This document shows positions 9,220 through 20,900 of a DNA stretch of 64,000 nt, piece by piece; position 1 is the stretch's first letter, and the number at the start of each line of letters is the position of its first letter. The position numbers and the translations under genes are program-made. Below the pieces are notes generated by a model that worked only from the letters and a program-made list of their open reading frames with translations, did no database searches and was not told where the DNA came from. This DNA is from G965267425 sp965267425 (GTDB taxonomy: Bacteria > Bacteroidota > Bacteroidia > Flavobacteriales_E > Vicingaceae), in the NCBI GenBank assembly GCA_965267425.1, contig OZ253959.1, positions 2,852,001 to 2,916,000 on the forward strand, written 5' to 3'.

Positions 9220-12200
9220 ATGAGCAGTTCAAAGACACAAGCAACGGCAACGGGACAGCAAAAAATTGTTCCCAAGTTTAATCCATTCCCTGGGTTAAGG
9301 CCTTTTAGTATTGAGGAGAGTCACTTGTTTTTTGGAAGGGAAGGCCAAAGTGATGAAATATTGCAGAATCTTGCCGAAAATAGATTTGTTGCAGTAATGG
9401 GAGCCTCCGGAAGTGGTAAGTCTTCACTCATCTATTGTGGACTGGTCCCTATTCTGTATGGCGGGTTCATTACCAATGCCGGTTCAGACTGGACCATTTT
9501 TAAAACAAGACCTGGAAGTTCTCCTATAGACAACATGGCAGAGGCTATTGTAAGCCCAGACATTAAATCCAAGGAGGATAGAGAAATTCAAAAGAATGTA
9601 AATTCCACCATACTTCGAAGTTCTTCATTGGGATTGATTGAGGCCATCAAAGGTTTGAGAAAAGAAAATGAGAACGTTCTGCTCATTATTGACCAGTTTG
9701 AAGAACTCTTCCGATACAAAAACAGTATTGAAGAGGATGTCAATTCGGTGAATGAATCCAGCGCATTTGTAAAACTATTCCTTTCGGCTATTCGCCAATC
9801 AGAAGTGCCCATTTATGTTGTGCTTACCATGCGTTCTGACTTCATTGGAGACTGTGCACAGTTTCATGAATTGACAAGAGCCATTAACGATAGTAACTAC
9901 TTGATTCCCCGAATGACCAGGGATGACTTTAAGAATGCCGTTATCGGACCGGTTGCTGTTGGAGGTGGAGAAATCAGTGGGAGATTGACGCAACAATTAC
10001 TGAATGATGTTGGGGATAATCAGGATCAGCTGCCTATTCTGCAGCACGCCCTGATGAGAACCTGGGATTATTGGATAAAAAACAGAGACAGTGATTTAGA
10101 ACCATTGGATGTAGAACATTACGAATCCATTGGTCGTATGAAATCGGCCTTATCTGAACACGCTAATGAAGCGTATGATGAACTGACTGAAAACGGAAAA
10201 CAAATATGTGAAAGCATGTTTAAAACCCTGACCGAAAAAGGTGGGGATAATAGGGGTATCAGGCATCCAACGCAAATAACCAAAATTGCAGAAATTGCTC
10301 ATGCCTCTGTTCCGGAAGTTGCGGAAGTAGTTGAAACCTTCCGAAAAGTGGGAAGATCCTTTTTGATGCCATCATCTGAAATTCCTATTTCCAATGAAAC
10401 CGTAGTTGATATTTCGCACGAAAGTTTAATGCGTATTTGGGATAGATTGATTGTATGGGTGGATGATGAATCCAATGCGGTAAACATGTACTTGCGTCTA
10501 AGTGAATCTGCACAACTTTACCAGGAAGGGAAAACGGGTCTTTGGAGACCTCCGGACCTTCAGTTAGCAGTTAACTGGCGTGAAAAACAACAACCTACCC
10601 TAACTTGGGCTCAACGATTTAATCCGGCCTTTGAACGGACAATGGTATACCTTGAGACCAGTGAAAAGGAATTTATTGCAGAAGAAGAAAACAAAGTAAA
10701 ACTGCAAAAAAGAGCACTTCGTAGAACCCGGATTTTTGCGGTTGTTCTAGGATCTGCTGCAATTGTTTCCATTGCCATTATGTTATGGGCATTTGCCTTG
10801 AAGCAAGAAGCGGACACCCAGAAATTGTTGGCGGTTCAAGCACAGGAGGAAGCGGTGAAAGAACGAGAAGAGGCCCTGAAGCAGAAAAAGTACGCCGATG
10901 AGCAGAAAGAATTGGCAGAAGAACAACGAAAAATTGCAACGGAAAAAGAGCAAGCTGCCCAAGAGAGTGCCCGAATTGCAAAAGCTGCCCAGGCAGAAGC
11001 ACTTGAAAACTTGACGGAAGCGAAACGTCAGGAGTTAATTGCGAAACGCCAAACGGAAGAAGCTGAGAGAGAAAGGGAGCGTGCAAAAGCAAGTGCGGAC
11101 GATGCGAAAAGGCAAAAAGATATTGCCGTTGAGTCACAGCAAAATGCGAACAAACTGAGGATGATTTCCATTGCCCAATCGATGGCGGTGAAATCGTTGC
11201 AGATTAAGAAGGACTTAAATAAGAAAGCACTAGTTGCCTACCAGGCTTATCAGTTCAATGAAGAATATGAAGGGAACGAAAACAACCCTGATATTTATAG
11301 TGGATTGTATCATACATTGAAATATACAAATGATGAGGAGTACAATAGTTTGACAGGTCATACCGCTGCCGTGCGATCCATGGCATATAGTTCGGATGGT
11401 TCCAAATTATTCACTGCTGGTAGTGATGGTAGAATTATTCAATGGAATATGAATAACAACAATGGCGAGCATACGGTATTAATGAATAACAAAGCTTCCA
11501 TTAACCGTTGCCTCGACATCAGTAAAAATGACCGTTGGTTAGCCGTTGGAACAGGTAAATCTGTTCAATTGATTGAATTGACCAGTACGAAATCTCCTGT
11601 GTATTTGAGTGGACACAGAGATGTGGTTTGGTCTGTAGCATTTAGTAAAGACGGTAAAAAATTAGTGACATCTGCCGCGGATAGTACGGTGAGACTTTGG
11701 GATATTGGAACCGGTGATAATACCATTATTGCCAAGGTTGATTCACGTGTGAAATCAATCAGTTTGTCTAGTGATGACAAATATGTTATTGGTGGAACTG
11801 AAAATGGAAAAGTTATCAAGTGGATAACCAGTTCAGAAAATGATCCGGGCAAGGTAATTTACGAAGAGAAAAATGACCCCATCTATTCAGTTGCCATTAG
11901 TAACGACAATACCATGTATGCCACGGGGGACTTGCAAGGAACTGTACGTTTGTACGACATGGGAACGGATGAATTGGTGGAAAGTTTGAGTGGTCATGAT
12001 GCTCGAATCAATGACTTACAATTTAGCCCTGACAATTCTCGATTGGCATCAGCAAGTTATGATGGTAAGATTCAATTGTGGAATACGGATGATTTGAATT
12101 ACCAGCCAATTGTGTTGGACGATCACAGTTCATGGGTTTGGAGTTTGGCATTTAGTCCAGACGGATCCAACTTGATTTCAGGTTGTGTGGACCGTTTGAT

Positions 12201-12372
12201 TCGAAAATACCCTACCCACTCTTACATGATGGCAAGTCAAATGTGTTCTAAGATTACGAGAAACATCAGTAAAAAAGAATGGGATCGATACGTTGGTGAA
12301 GATATTGACTATGAACGAACTTGCGCCGAACTTCCCGAGGGTGAAGGTGTCATAATTATCAATCAACAATAA
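9220..12372 (+). CDS. nSTAND1 NTPase with TM helix, coiled coil and WD40 repeats
   Basis: The 1050-residue protein opens with NPFPGLRPFSIEESHLFFGR, a hallmark of the nSTAND1 family, then Walker A GASGSGKSS (about 65) and Walker B LLIIDQFEELFR (about 160). Winged-helix and superstructure regions follow to about 480. One hydrophobic helix lies at about 505-527 (VVLGSAAIVSIAIMLWAF). A Glu/Lys/Ala coiled coil of about 130 residues comes next, and then roughly seven WD40 repeats from about 705 to 1000 (GHTAAVRSMAYSSDG, GHRDVVWSVAFSKDG, GHDARINDLQFSPD). STAND proteins use ligand sensing by repeats to switch NTP-driven oligomerisation and release effector activity. Placing the sensor repeats after a TM helix suggests that NTPase and WD40 lie on opposite sides of the inner membrane, or that the helix only anchors the protein. 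It sits 5 bp after the TIR gene and 5 bp before the beta-barrel gene. Confidence 0.85.
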   Translation: MSSSKTQATATGQQKIVPKFNPFPGLRPFSIEESHLFFGREGQSDEILQNLAENRFVAVMGASGSGKSSLIYCGLVPILYGGFITNAGSDWTIFKTRPGSSPIDNMAEAIVSPDIKSKEDREIQKNVNSTILRSSSLGLIEAIKGLRKENENVLLIIDQFEELFRYKNSIEEDVNSVNESSAFVKLFLSAIRQSEVPIYVVLTMRSDFIGDCAQFHELTRAINDSNYLIPRMTRDDFKNAVIGPVAVGGGEISGRLTQQLLNDVGDNQDQLPILQHALMRTWDYWIKNRDSDLEPLDVEHYESIGRMKSALSEHANEAYDELTENGKQICESMFKTLTEKGGDNRGIRHPTQITKIAEIAHASVPEVAEVVETFRKVGRSFLMPSSEIPISNETVVDISHESLMRIWDRLIVWVDDESNAVNMYLRLSESAQLYQEGKTGLWRPPDLQLAVNWREKQQPTLTWAQRFNPAFERTMVYLETSEKEFIAEEENKVKLQKRALRRTRIFAVVLGSAAIVSIAIMLWAFALKQEADTQKLLAVQAQEEAVKEREEALKQKKYADEQKELAEEQRKIATEKEQAAQESARIAKAAQAEALENLTEAKRQELIAKRQTEEAERERERAKASADDAKRQKDIAVESQQNANKLRMISIAQSMAVKSLQIKKDLNKKALVAYQAYQFNEEYEGNENNPDIYSGLYHTLKYTNDEEYNSLTGHTAAVRSMAYSSDGSKLFTAGSDGRIIQWNMNNNNGEHTVLMNNKASINRCLDISKNDRWLAVGTGKSVQLIELTSTKSPVYLSGHRDVVWSVAFSKDGKKLVTSAADSTVRLWDIGTGDNTIIAKVDSRVKSISLSSDDKYVIGGTENGKVIKWITSSENDPGKVIYEEKNDPIYSVAISNDNTMYATGDLQGTVRLYDMGTDELVESLSGHDARINDLQFSPDNSRLASASYDGKIQLWNTDDLNYQPIVLDDHSSWVWSLAFSPDGSNLISGCVDRLIRKYPTHSYMMASQMCSKITRNISKKEWDRYVGEDIDYERTCAELPEGEGVIIINQQ

Positions 12373-12377
12373 GCATA

Positions 12378-13544
12378 ATGAAAGGAAAAATGTTGAAAAG
12401 AGCAGGTATTTTATTGCTTTCCTGGGGATTAATTCATGTCTCTGCATATGCCCAGGACGACTGTACGGTCAAGATGAAGAAGGCTCAGAAAATGTATGAA
12501 GAAGGGTTGATTGAAAAAATTGAGCAGTTCATTAAGCCATGTATGGAAAGCGCTGATATTTCTAAGGAAGATAAAGTCAGCGGTTATAAATTATTGATTC
12601 TGGCCAAACTGTATGATGAAAAACAACCGGAAGCAGAACAATACATGTTGGAATTCCTAAAATTGGAACCGGAATATGAAGTGAATCCTTCTGCCGATCC
12701 TAAAGAATTTGCAGAGCTTTTTGAAGACTTCCATACCTCTCCACTTTGGTCGGTGGGAGCAACAGTTGGTGGAAATTATACGTTGGTGAATTCATATGAA
12801 GAATTTGGACCTTATAATACGGAAGAAAACAAAGGTACTTACACGGGTGAAGGTGTTTCAATTCAATTGGGGTTAAAATTGAACCGTTACATAGCACCAG
12901 GATGGGAAGCTACATTGGAAGCAATTTTCAATCAAAATCAATACAAATACACCAATGATATTTTTGATTTTGCCACACATACATATGTAGAATCACAAAC
13001 ACGTATTGATATCCCCATTAGTTTTTCTTACACCTTTTTGGATGGAAAACGTGCAAGACCATTTTTACGAGCAGGTTTTGTTCCGGGGTTGATACTTACG
13101 GCTGAAAGTGACCAACAGGAGAAGGATTATTTTGACGGAACTTTGACCAATAGTAGCGCTATCAGTGGCGCGGCAATTGACATCTCGGATCAGCGTAACT
13201 CATTGAACTATTGGATACTAGGGGGCGTTGGTGCAAAGTACAAAGTGAAAAGAGGGAGTTTCGTAGCAGAAGCCAGGTATAACCATGGCATCATGAATCA
13301 GGTAAAAGATGATTCTCGTTATTCTGATGCCAATTTAGAACGTGCGACCACGTATAATTTTGTGGATAATGATTTCACCATGAGTAATGTTTCATTTACA
13401 GTTGGCTTTACTTACTTCTTGTATAAACCTAGACCTAAGAAAAGTGAAACATCAGATTTGGTGGAAGAGGATTCGAAAAAAAAGAAAGAAAAGAAACCAA
13501 AAGAGGCTAAGCCAAAAAAAGAAAAGAAAGATAAATCTGAATAA
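12378..13544 (+). CDS. Outer-membrane beta-barrel protein (PorT-like), STAND operon
   Basis: The 388-residue protein has a signal peptide (about 1-24, GILLLSWGLIHVSAYAQ). A helical region of about 100 residues follows, containing a Cys pair and TPR-like spacing. A beta-rich C-terminal part then shows alternating aromatic and polar residues (SVGATVGGNYTL, FLDGKRARPFLRAGF, FTVGFTYFL) consistent with an OMP_b-brl_2 barrel. The last 30 residues are a Lys/Glu-rich tail, unusual after a barrel and presumably periplasmic. Only 5 bp separate it from the STAND gene and 11 bp from the next lipoprotein, so the cytoplasmic signalling genes and envelope genes appear co-transcribed. Function within the operon is unknown. 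Confidence 0.72.
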   Translation: MKGKMLKRAGILLLSWGLIHVSAYAQDDCTVKMKKAQKMYEEGLIEKIEQFIKPCMESADISKEDKVSGYKLLILAKLYDEKQPEAEQYMLEFLKLEPEYEVNPSADPKEFAELFEDFHTSPLWSVGATVGGNYTLVNSYEEFGPYNTEENKGTYTGEGVSIQLGLKLNRYIAPGWEATLEAIFNQNQYKYTNDIFDFATHTYVESQTRIDIPISFSYTFLDGKRARPFLRAGFVPGLILTAESDQQEKDYFDGTLTNSSAISGAAIDISDQRNSLNYWILGGVGAKYKVKRGSFVAEARYNHGIMNQVKDDSRYSDANLERATTYNFVDNDFTMSNVSFTVGFTYFLYKPRPKKSETSDLVEEDSKKKKEKKPKEAKPKKEKKDKSE

Positions 13545-13555
13545 GGATCTGCGTT

Positions 13556-14890
13556 ATGAAGAATATGAAAATCTATAGTCTGGTGTTGATCTCAATGGTT
13601 TTGGGATTAGTTGGCTGTCAAGAAGATTCGGGGTTAAGTGATTTACAAAAAGACTCATTTTTTAAGTACTACGGAGGTCCTGAAATTGATGAAGGGCGAG
13701 ATTTGGTGCAATTGGATGATGGAAGTTATGTGATTTTAGGAACGAAAACACGATTGCAGCAAATTGGTGATGGAATTCAAACTGCAGTCAATACAGACAT
13801 TGTTTTGATCAAAACGGATGTGTTTGGAAACAAGACTTGGGAGAGAGAGTTTGAAGGAGGATCAGGAGATTTGGATTCGGCCATTGCTTTGAAGGTTGAT
13901 GACAATAATGGATTCGTAATTGCTGGTACAGTTGTGAGGGTGAAAGTGGATCCACTTGATACAACCATTGTTCAAAAGAATCTTGAGATGATCTTGATAA
14001 AAACCGGAGAAGAAGGGAATCTGGAATGGCAAAGACAATATGGAACGGACAACGCAGACTTGTACTGCCGAGATATGATTATTCTTGACAATGGTGATTA
14101 TTTGCTTTCCGGAATTGAAAGTAGAGCAACATCAAGTGAAGCCATTGTTATACAAGTAACGGGTGGAACAGCTGGATTAGGTGAAGAAATTAGAAGAGGA
14201 TCAACGGAATCTTTAACAGGAATTCCAAGTGGTGCTTTGGCGGTTAGTCAGGCTCTGGATGGAACTGCCTATGTGATTGGTGAAACCGAAAACGCTGATT
14301 ATCCTAACGGGGATTTTCAATCAGATAATCAAGCGGGAATAAATTTGTTTGTTGCCAAACTTGCAGCAAATGGTCAATCCGTAACGTTTATTGATAATGT
14401 GACATTTGGTGGAGTTGGTATGGATGTCGGTTATGCCATTTGTCCTTCTGAAGATGGTGGTTTTATCATAGCAGGATCAAGTGAAGGACATACCAATGGA
14501 ACAAGCAACGGTGAAGCTGACTTCTTTGTAATTAAAAAACCACCTTTGGATGGTTCATCAAGTGAAACGTCTCAATACGAATGGACAAATCTTTATGGAG
14601 GTGCAGATGATGATATTGCATACTCCGTTATACAAACGAATGATGGAGGTTACCTGTTAGCAGGTGTGACTTCCAGTTTTGGAAACAATCGCCAGCAATA
14701 TATCGTGAAACTCGACGCAACTGGTGCTTTACAATGGGAAAAGACATTTGGTTTTACTTCCATTGATGAAGCCTTCTCTGTCATCCAAACTTCAGACGGC
14801 GGTTATGCCTTTGTAGGAAGTGCAAATGACGGTGCCGGGAATAGCATGATTTGCTTATTTAAACTAACATCCTCAGGAGAATTAAAATAA
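13556..14890 (+). CDS. Lipoprotein with tandem beta-propeller-like repeats
   Basis: The 444-residue protein begins with a lipobox (LGLVGC, Cys at about 22), followed by QEDSG. The rest is built of repeats of the type GYAICPSEDGGFIIAGSSEG, AYSVIQTNDGGYLLAGVTSS and AFSVIQTSDGGYAFVGSAND, each ending in a strand that mentions a variable (VKLDATGALQWEKTF). These repeats are common in secreted Bacteroidota proteins and are predicted to fold as propeller blades. It is likely anchored in the outer membrane. The position between the barrel and the giant surface protein suggests a surface complex, which is inference. Confidence 0.78.
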   Translation: MKNMKIYSLVLISMVLGLVGCQEDSGLSDLQKDSFFKYYGGPEIDEGRDLVQLDDGSYVILGTKTRLQQIGDGIQTAVNTDIVLIKTDVFGNKTWEREFEGGSGDLDSAIALKVDDNNGFVIAGTVVRVKVDPLDTTIVQKNLEMILIKTGEEGNLEWQRQYGTDNADLYCRDMIILDNGDYLLSGIESRATSSEAIVIQVTGGTAGLGEEIRRGSTESLTGIPSGALAVSQALDGTAYVIGETENADYPNGDFQSDNQAGINLFVAKLAANGQSVTFIDNVTFGGVGMDVGYAICPSEDGGFIIAGSSEGHTNGTSNGEADFFVIKKPPLDGSSSETSQYEWTNLYGGADDDIAYSVIQTNDGGYLLAGVTSSFGNNRQQYIVKLDATGALQWEKTFGFTSIDEAFSVIQTSDGGYAFVGSANDGAGNSMICLFKLTSSGELK

Positions 14891-14926
14891 TTGAATCTTT
14901 TTAAATACATATTCGTATAGAGAGTT

Positions 14927-14942
14927 CTAGTCTAAAGACTAG
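14927..14942. repeat. Short inverted repeat in the gap before the giant gene
   Basis: CTAGTCT and AGACTAG are perfect complements separated by AA. The element lies in the 87-bp gap between the lipoprotein and the 3269-codon gene. It could be a weak regulatory hairpin that limits read-through into the large gene; no T-run follows. Confidence 0.4.
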
Positions 14943-14977
14943 GTCGTGTTAAATGCCACTGAACAAACCTGTAACCT

Positions 14978-17900
14978 ATGAAAAAACTATACGCGATTTT
15001 TACAACTTCCTTATTGTTGCTGGCTGCACAAAGTATGTATGCTGTGCACAATATGTCCAACGACAGTATTACATCATGTGCTGATACTTTATATGACAGT
15101 GGTGGACCCGGTGGAGGTGCCAATGAGTATTCCGCCAATGAAGACTTGACGTTTAAAATTACGGTTGCGTTAAACAATACCATTACGTTAACCAACATGA
15201 CGTCGATTGACATTGCAACCGATGATACATTGTATATCTATGACGGAGATAGTGTAGGTGATCCCTTGATTGGAAAATACAATAATGGTACAGCCATCCC
15301 GGACAGTGTTACATCAACAGGTCGATTTATTACAATTCGTTTCATTTCTGATGCAGGTACAGGTGCATCGTTGCAGGATGGATGGGAATTGTATTGGGAT
15401 GAAAACCAAGCACCAAACGTTACTATGTCTGATCCTGGACCTGGGTGTTTGGGAGATTCGTTAACATTTACCATCACGGATTCGTCTTTTGCAGGTAGTA
15501 ATCCGACATTTTTATGGTTCGTAAATAGCAGCCCGGTTACTCCTATCTCTGGTGATACGGTGTATGGAACCAGTTCTTTAACAAACGGTGATTCCGTGCA
15601 GGTAGTGATTATTCGAGACATTGCTGATTCAAGTTGTTATTCTGACACAACCGATACGGCATTTGTTGTTGTTTCGCTTGCCGCAAATAATACTCCTAAT
15701 GTTACCGCTGCGGCAGATGACAGTGTCATTTGCGCCGGAACCAATGTGACCTTTACGGTATCTGATAGTACCAACGGAGGTGCTGATCCAACCTTCCAAT
15801 GGAAAGTGAATGGTGTAAACATGGGGACTGACTCTTATGAGTATCAGGATGCGAGCTTAAGTAATGGTGATATAGTAACCGTTGTGATGACATCGAATGA
15901 TCCCGGATGTTTATCCAGGACTACTGACTCGAGTATTATCAATATGAGTGTGACAGCCAATGTCACACCCAATGTTACAGCAGCTGCTGATGATAGTGTC
16001 ATTTGTGCAGGTACCAATGTCACCTTTACAGTTTCTGATAGTACCAACGGAGGTGCCGATCCAACATTTCAATGGAAGGTGAATGGTGTAAATATGGGTA
16101 CTGATTCTTACGAGTATCAGGATGCAAGTTTAAGCAATGGTGATGTGGTAAGGGTAGTTATGACTTCCAATGATCCTGGTTGTTTGTCCAGACCTACGGA
16201 TAGTATTCAAATCAACATGTCTGTAACAACGAATTCTACACCAAACGTAGCGTTCTCTTCCACTCCTTCTACAACCATTTGTTTGGGAGATTCAGTGACG
16301 TTTGACGTCACGGATTCTACCAATGGTGGAACTACTCCTACCTTCCAATGGAAAGTAAATGGCACCAACTCCTCAACTGGTAACCAATTCATTTCTTCTT
16401 CTTTGGCTCATAACGATGTTGTGAGAGTGGTAATGACATCAAGTGATCCTGGGTGTTTGACGGACCCACAAGATTCTGCTGAAGTAACCATGACGGTTAA
16501 CGGACTACCATCCGTCAATGTAACAGGAACCACCAACGTAATTTGTAATGGAGATTCCACAGGTACAGCTACAGCTTCTGGAAGTGGAGGTACTTATACA
16601 TGGAACTCCGTTCCTTCTCAAATGGGAACCAGTGCAAGTAACCTTTATGCGGGTACTTTTGTTGTTACCCTAGTGGATGGAAATGGATGTGAAGACACAG
16701 CACAAGCCATCATCAACGAACCTTCTCCTTTAACCATAGGTTTTTCCGTAACTGACGTTACTACATTTGGTGGAAGTGATGGTCAAATTATTGCCACTCC
16801 TGCCGGTGGAAATGGAGGTTATCTTCATGATTGGAGCAGCGGGCAGTCAACAGCTACTATTTCAAGTCTTAACGCTGGACTCTATACAGACACCGTGACG
16901 GATGCTTTAGGTTGTACTGTTTTTGATACAGCCAGGGTAAACCAACCTGCTGACTTGATTGGAGCAACTATTCGTTATCTCGGTGCCAGTTTTGTGGCGG
17001 TTTGTGATGGAGACAATGTAAATCAATTGTTGGTTACGGTAGCCCCTACTGGTGGAACAGGAAGTAATGTATACACATGGCAATACTCATATGATTTCAC
17101 AACTTGGATTTCATTTGCTACATCAGATTCTGCAAACTCATACTCGGTTAATGACACACTTTTATCTGATCGTTTTATTCGTCAACGTGTAGTTGATGGA
17201 TCAGGTGATTCAGCATTTTCGAACCCCGTGTTCCTTGACTACATTGCAGATGTTCCAGTATCCATTGTTGGTTTGGAAAGCCCTTATTGTACAAATGATG
17301 GAGATGACGTATTATCTGGTGTTCCTTCTGGTGGAGCATTTGATGCCACCCCAGCTTATATTACCGGTTCAACTTTTTCTCCTTCAATGACTGGCGGAGC
17401 CGGAGGAACTTACAATATCACATATCAATACACAGATGGAAATTCATGTGTAAGTGAAACTACAGTTGGTGCGGTTGTTAATGATGCACCTGCGACTTCA
17501 TTCAGCATGACCACTACCATATTCTCTGTGAATGACTCGGTGGTTATCATGAATACGGATCCAGATGTTACGGAATCACCAACAGGTGGTGTATTCTCTG
17601 GGCCTGGTGTTTATTTCACACCTCCTTCAACTTATACATTTGATCCATCGTTGGCAGGTACAGGAGCTCATACCTTGTATTATTCATTTACGAATGGTGA
17701 CAATTGTACGGCAATTGATTCAGTAACCATTTCGGTATTGGCATCATCTACCGTATTTATTGCGGCAGATACAACCAATACGGCAGATCAAGATTTTTGC
17801 TATGAAAACAATGTAACGGTATACGCTGATTTACCAGGTGATACAACCACCGCATATGTATTTTACTTCTATGGCTTAACATCATACAGTGAATACATTC

Positions 17901-20900
17901 TGAATCCAATTGTATTTAATGACACTAGTGAATTTGCTCGATCACATACCTTTGATGCAAGACAATATATTCCAACAACAACTGGTGTTCCGGGAGCAAC
18001 ACCGGAAGGATTCAATAGCTTTAAATGTCGTTTTTGGTATCAATCCATTAAGAACCCCGGAATTTGGCAGTTTTTTGAGGATACCATTTCCATTGTTAAT
18101 ATGGGTGAAAGTTTCTTGTCAATCTCTGCGAACAAAGGAAATTCCAATGGATCAACAGGTGGAAATCCATTTCAATATTGTGAGGACTTAGATTCAGTTT
18201 CATTTGGATCGACTTTCTTCCCACTTGGTGGTGGACGCCCAGTTAGTCATTCATTCTCTATTTTACCTTCAGGCGGATTAACGGACAATGGAACAACGGC
18301 AGATTTCCAACCTGATCAAGTACCCGCAGGTGTTAAAACATTGACGTATACCTATACAGATGATGCTTCATCTTGTTTTGTAGATACCAGTTATTTTGTC
18401 AGAATAGATTCATTGCCTTTGGTTGATATTCCCGATGTGGATGAGGTAAATGATTACTGTGCCAACGATAGTTTGGTGTTTTTCCATGGTACTCCTTATC
18501 TGACCGGTCAAGGTGTATTTTCATCAAGTACGTTAGCAGTAAACCATATCAACGGTCAAGATTCGGCATCTTTCTTTGCGATTCCTAGTACCGTGCAGGA
18601 CAATCACATTGTTCGGTATGTGTATCAAGATCCAACAACCGGTTGTGTAAATCGTGACTCAGCCATTTTCGATATTGATTCCCTTCCAACTTTATCCATG
18701 GCTATCGTCGGCGGGTTTGATAATCCGGCGTTGTGTATTACAGATTCATCAAATATCCAAATTACAGGTACTGCTGGAAACCTGACTCCAGGATTCTTTG
18801 GAGATAACATTTCTGGAAATGGTATTACTTACCCTGTGGGTAACAACGGTATAGCAACTTTCCAACCTGCTAGTGCAGGAGTTGGTTCACACACCATCAA
18901 TTATACGTACACAGATGGAAACGGATGTAATAATGCCATTGATTCCGTAGTAAGTGTAAACGCATTACCCGACTCAAGCTTTACAACGGCAAGTGGCGAT
19001 TTTAACGTCTGTAAAGTTCAAGGAGATACCGTTCGACTTGTTTATACAGGGGTAAGTTCTGGAACCTCTTCCTATGAAGTAAATGGAAATGCATTGGGTA
19101 GTAATTTATTCGACCCAACAGCGGGTTTTGTAAATTTTGACACCAATTACATTGCACATACGTTTACGGAGAATATTACCGGCTGTGTAAACTCAGATAC
19201 ATTGGTTATTGTGGTAGATACATTCCCGATTGTATCCTTGACAGTACCTTCACAACATTGTTACAATGCAGGAAATGTAAGTTTTGTGGGATCACCAGCT
19301 TCTCCGGGAGGGCTCTTCCCTTCTTCCATGTCTTCAACAAGCCTTGGCTTTTCTGAAAACTTTGTGACGATTGGAACAGATACCAAGGTACATTCACCAA
19401 TTGCAGCAAATGTTGGATCACATACTGTTTATTATACGTTTACCGAACCTTCAACCGGATGTTCAACAACCGATTCAGGTATCATAGTCATTGACACTAT
19501 TCCAACTTTGGCCATTGACTTGACAACCGGTTTTAATGCAACTGGATCTGAATATTGTGTGAACCTGGATTCCATTCAATTCTTGGGACAAGTGGATATT
19601 GGCGCTGGATTCTTTACCGACGGAGATTCACTTACAGGTACAGGTACAGAAAACGCGACAGGAACGGGAGTCTTTGCCTTTGATCCTTCATTGGCAGGAG
19701 TAAATAGCCATACGGTTACCTTGCACTATACAGATGGAAATGGATGTTACAATAGTGTTGATTCTACCATAGATGTTATTGCTTTACCAAATGCATCGTT
19801 TACGGCAACTGATTACAAGTTCTGTAGAATTCCTGCAGACTCAGTGACGTTTAGTGCTGTTGCTCCAGGAGGTACGAGCGTTTATACGATTAATGGAAGT
19901 GCCTCTACTTCAAACGGAAAATATTATCCATTGATAGACGGAATCAACGGTGGATTTTACACCCAGCAAATTGAGCATGAATTTACAGACAATACTTCTG
20001 GTTGCGTTAACAATGACACGATAACCATTTTTGTTGATACCTTCCCAATCGTTAGTATGGTGAACATCAATTCAGCTTATTGCCATAATGCTGGAGACAT
20101 TGTTTTCCAGGGATCACCTGCTTCATTAGGAACTCCTTCAGCAACCATGAGTGTGCCTTCGTTAGGCATCAATGAAACGTACTTTGTACCAGGATTGGAT
20201 ACATCTGTTTACTCACCGGTGGCTGCGGATACAGGATCACATCAAGTGAAATATACATTTACGGATACGACAGGGTGTACGGCCTCCGATTCTGCTACAT
20301 TTACCATTGATTCCATTCCGGACTTGTCCATTAACCTGGGAGTTCAAAGTCAGTACTGTATCAATACAGACACGTCTAACTTGCCTGTATTTACTGGATT
20401 GGCTGGTGGAACACAAGGATTTGGTGGTCGTTTGATTGGCTTGGGTATTGTGGATACAACCAATTCTGCCAGTGAATTTGCCCCTGCAGTTGCAGACACA
20501 GGAACACATGTAATCACCTTTGAATATACAGATGGATCAGGTTGTTTCAATTCAACCGATACGGTAGTTGATGTTGTTCCTTCTGGAGATGCATCATTTA
20601 TCATCTTATCTCCTGATTCCATTTGCGCAATTCCAAATTTCGTTGTTCAATTGGATGCTTATGACACGTTACCAACTCCCGGTAGTTTTACCATTACTGG
20701 CGATGCTAGTCAAATTGTTGTAAACTCTACACAACCTACCTATGGAACCTTTGTAGTTGATACTTCTTTTGTAAGAATAGATGGATGGAATTACATTACT
20801 TACATCTATAGTGATGGAAATGGTTGTGACGGAACGTTTACAGATTCCATTTATTTGCATTCACTTCCAAACCCAGGATTTGTTGATTTGGCTGTGAATT

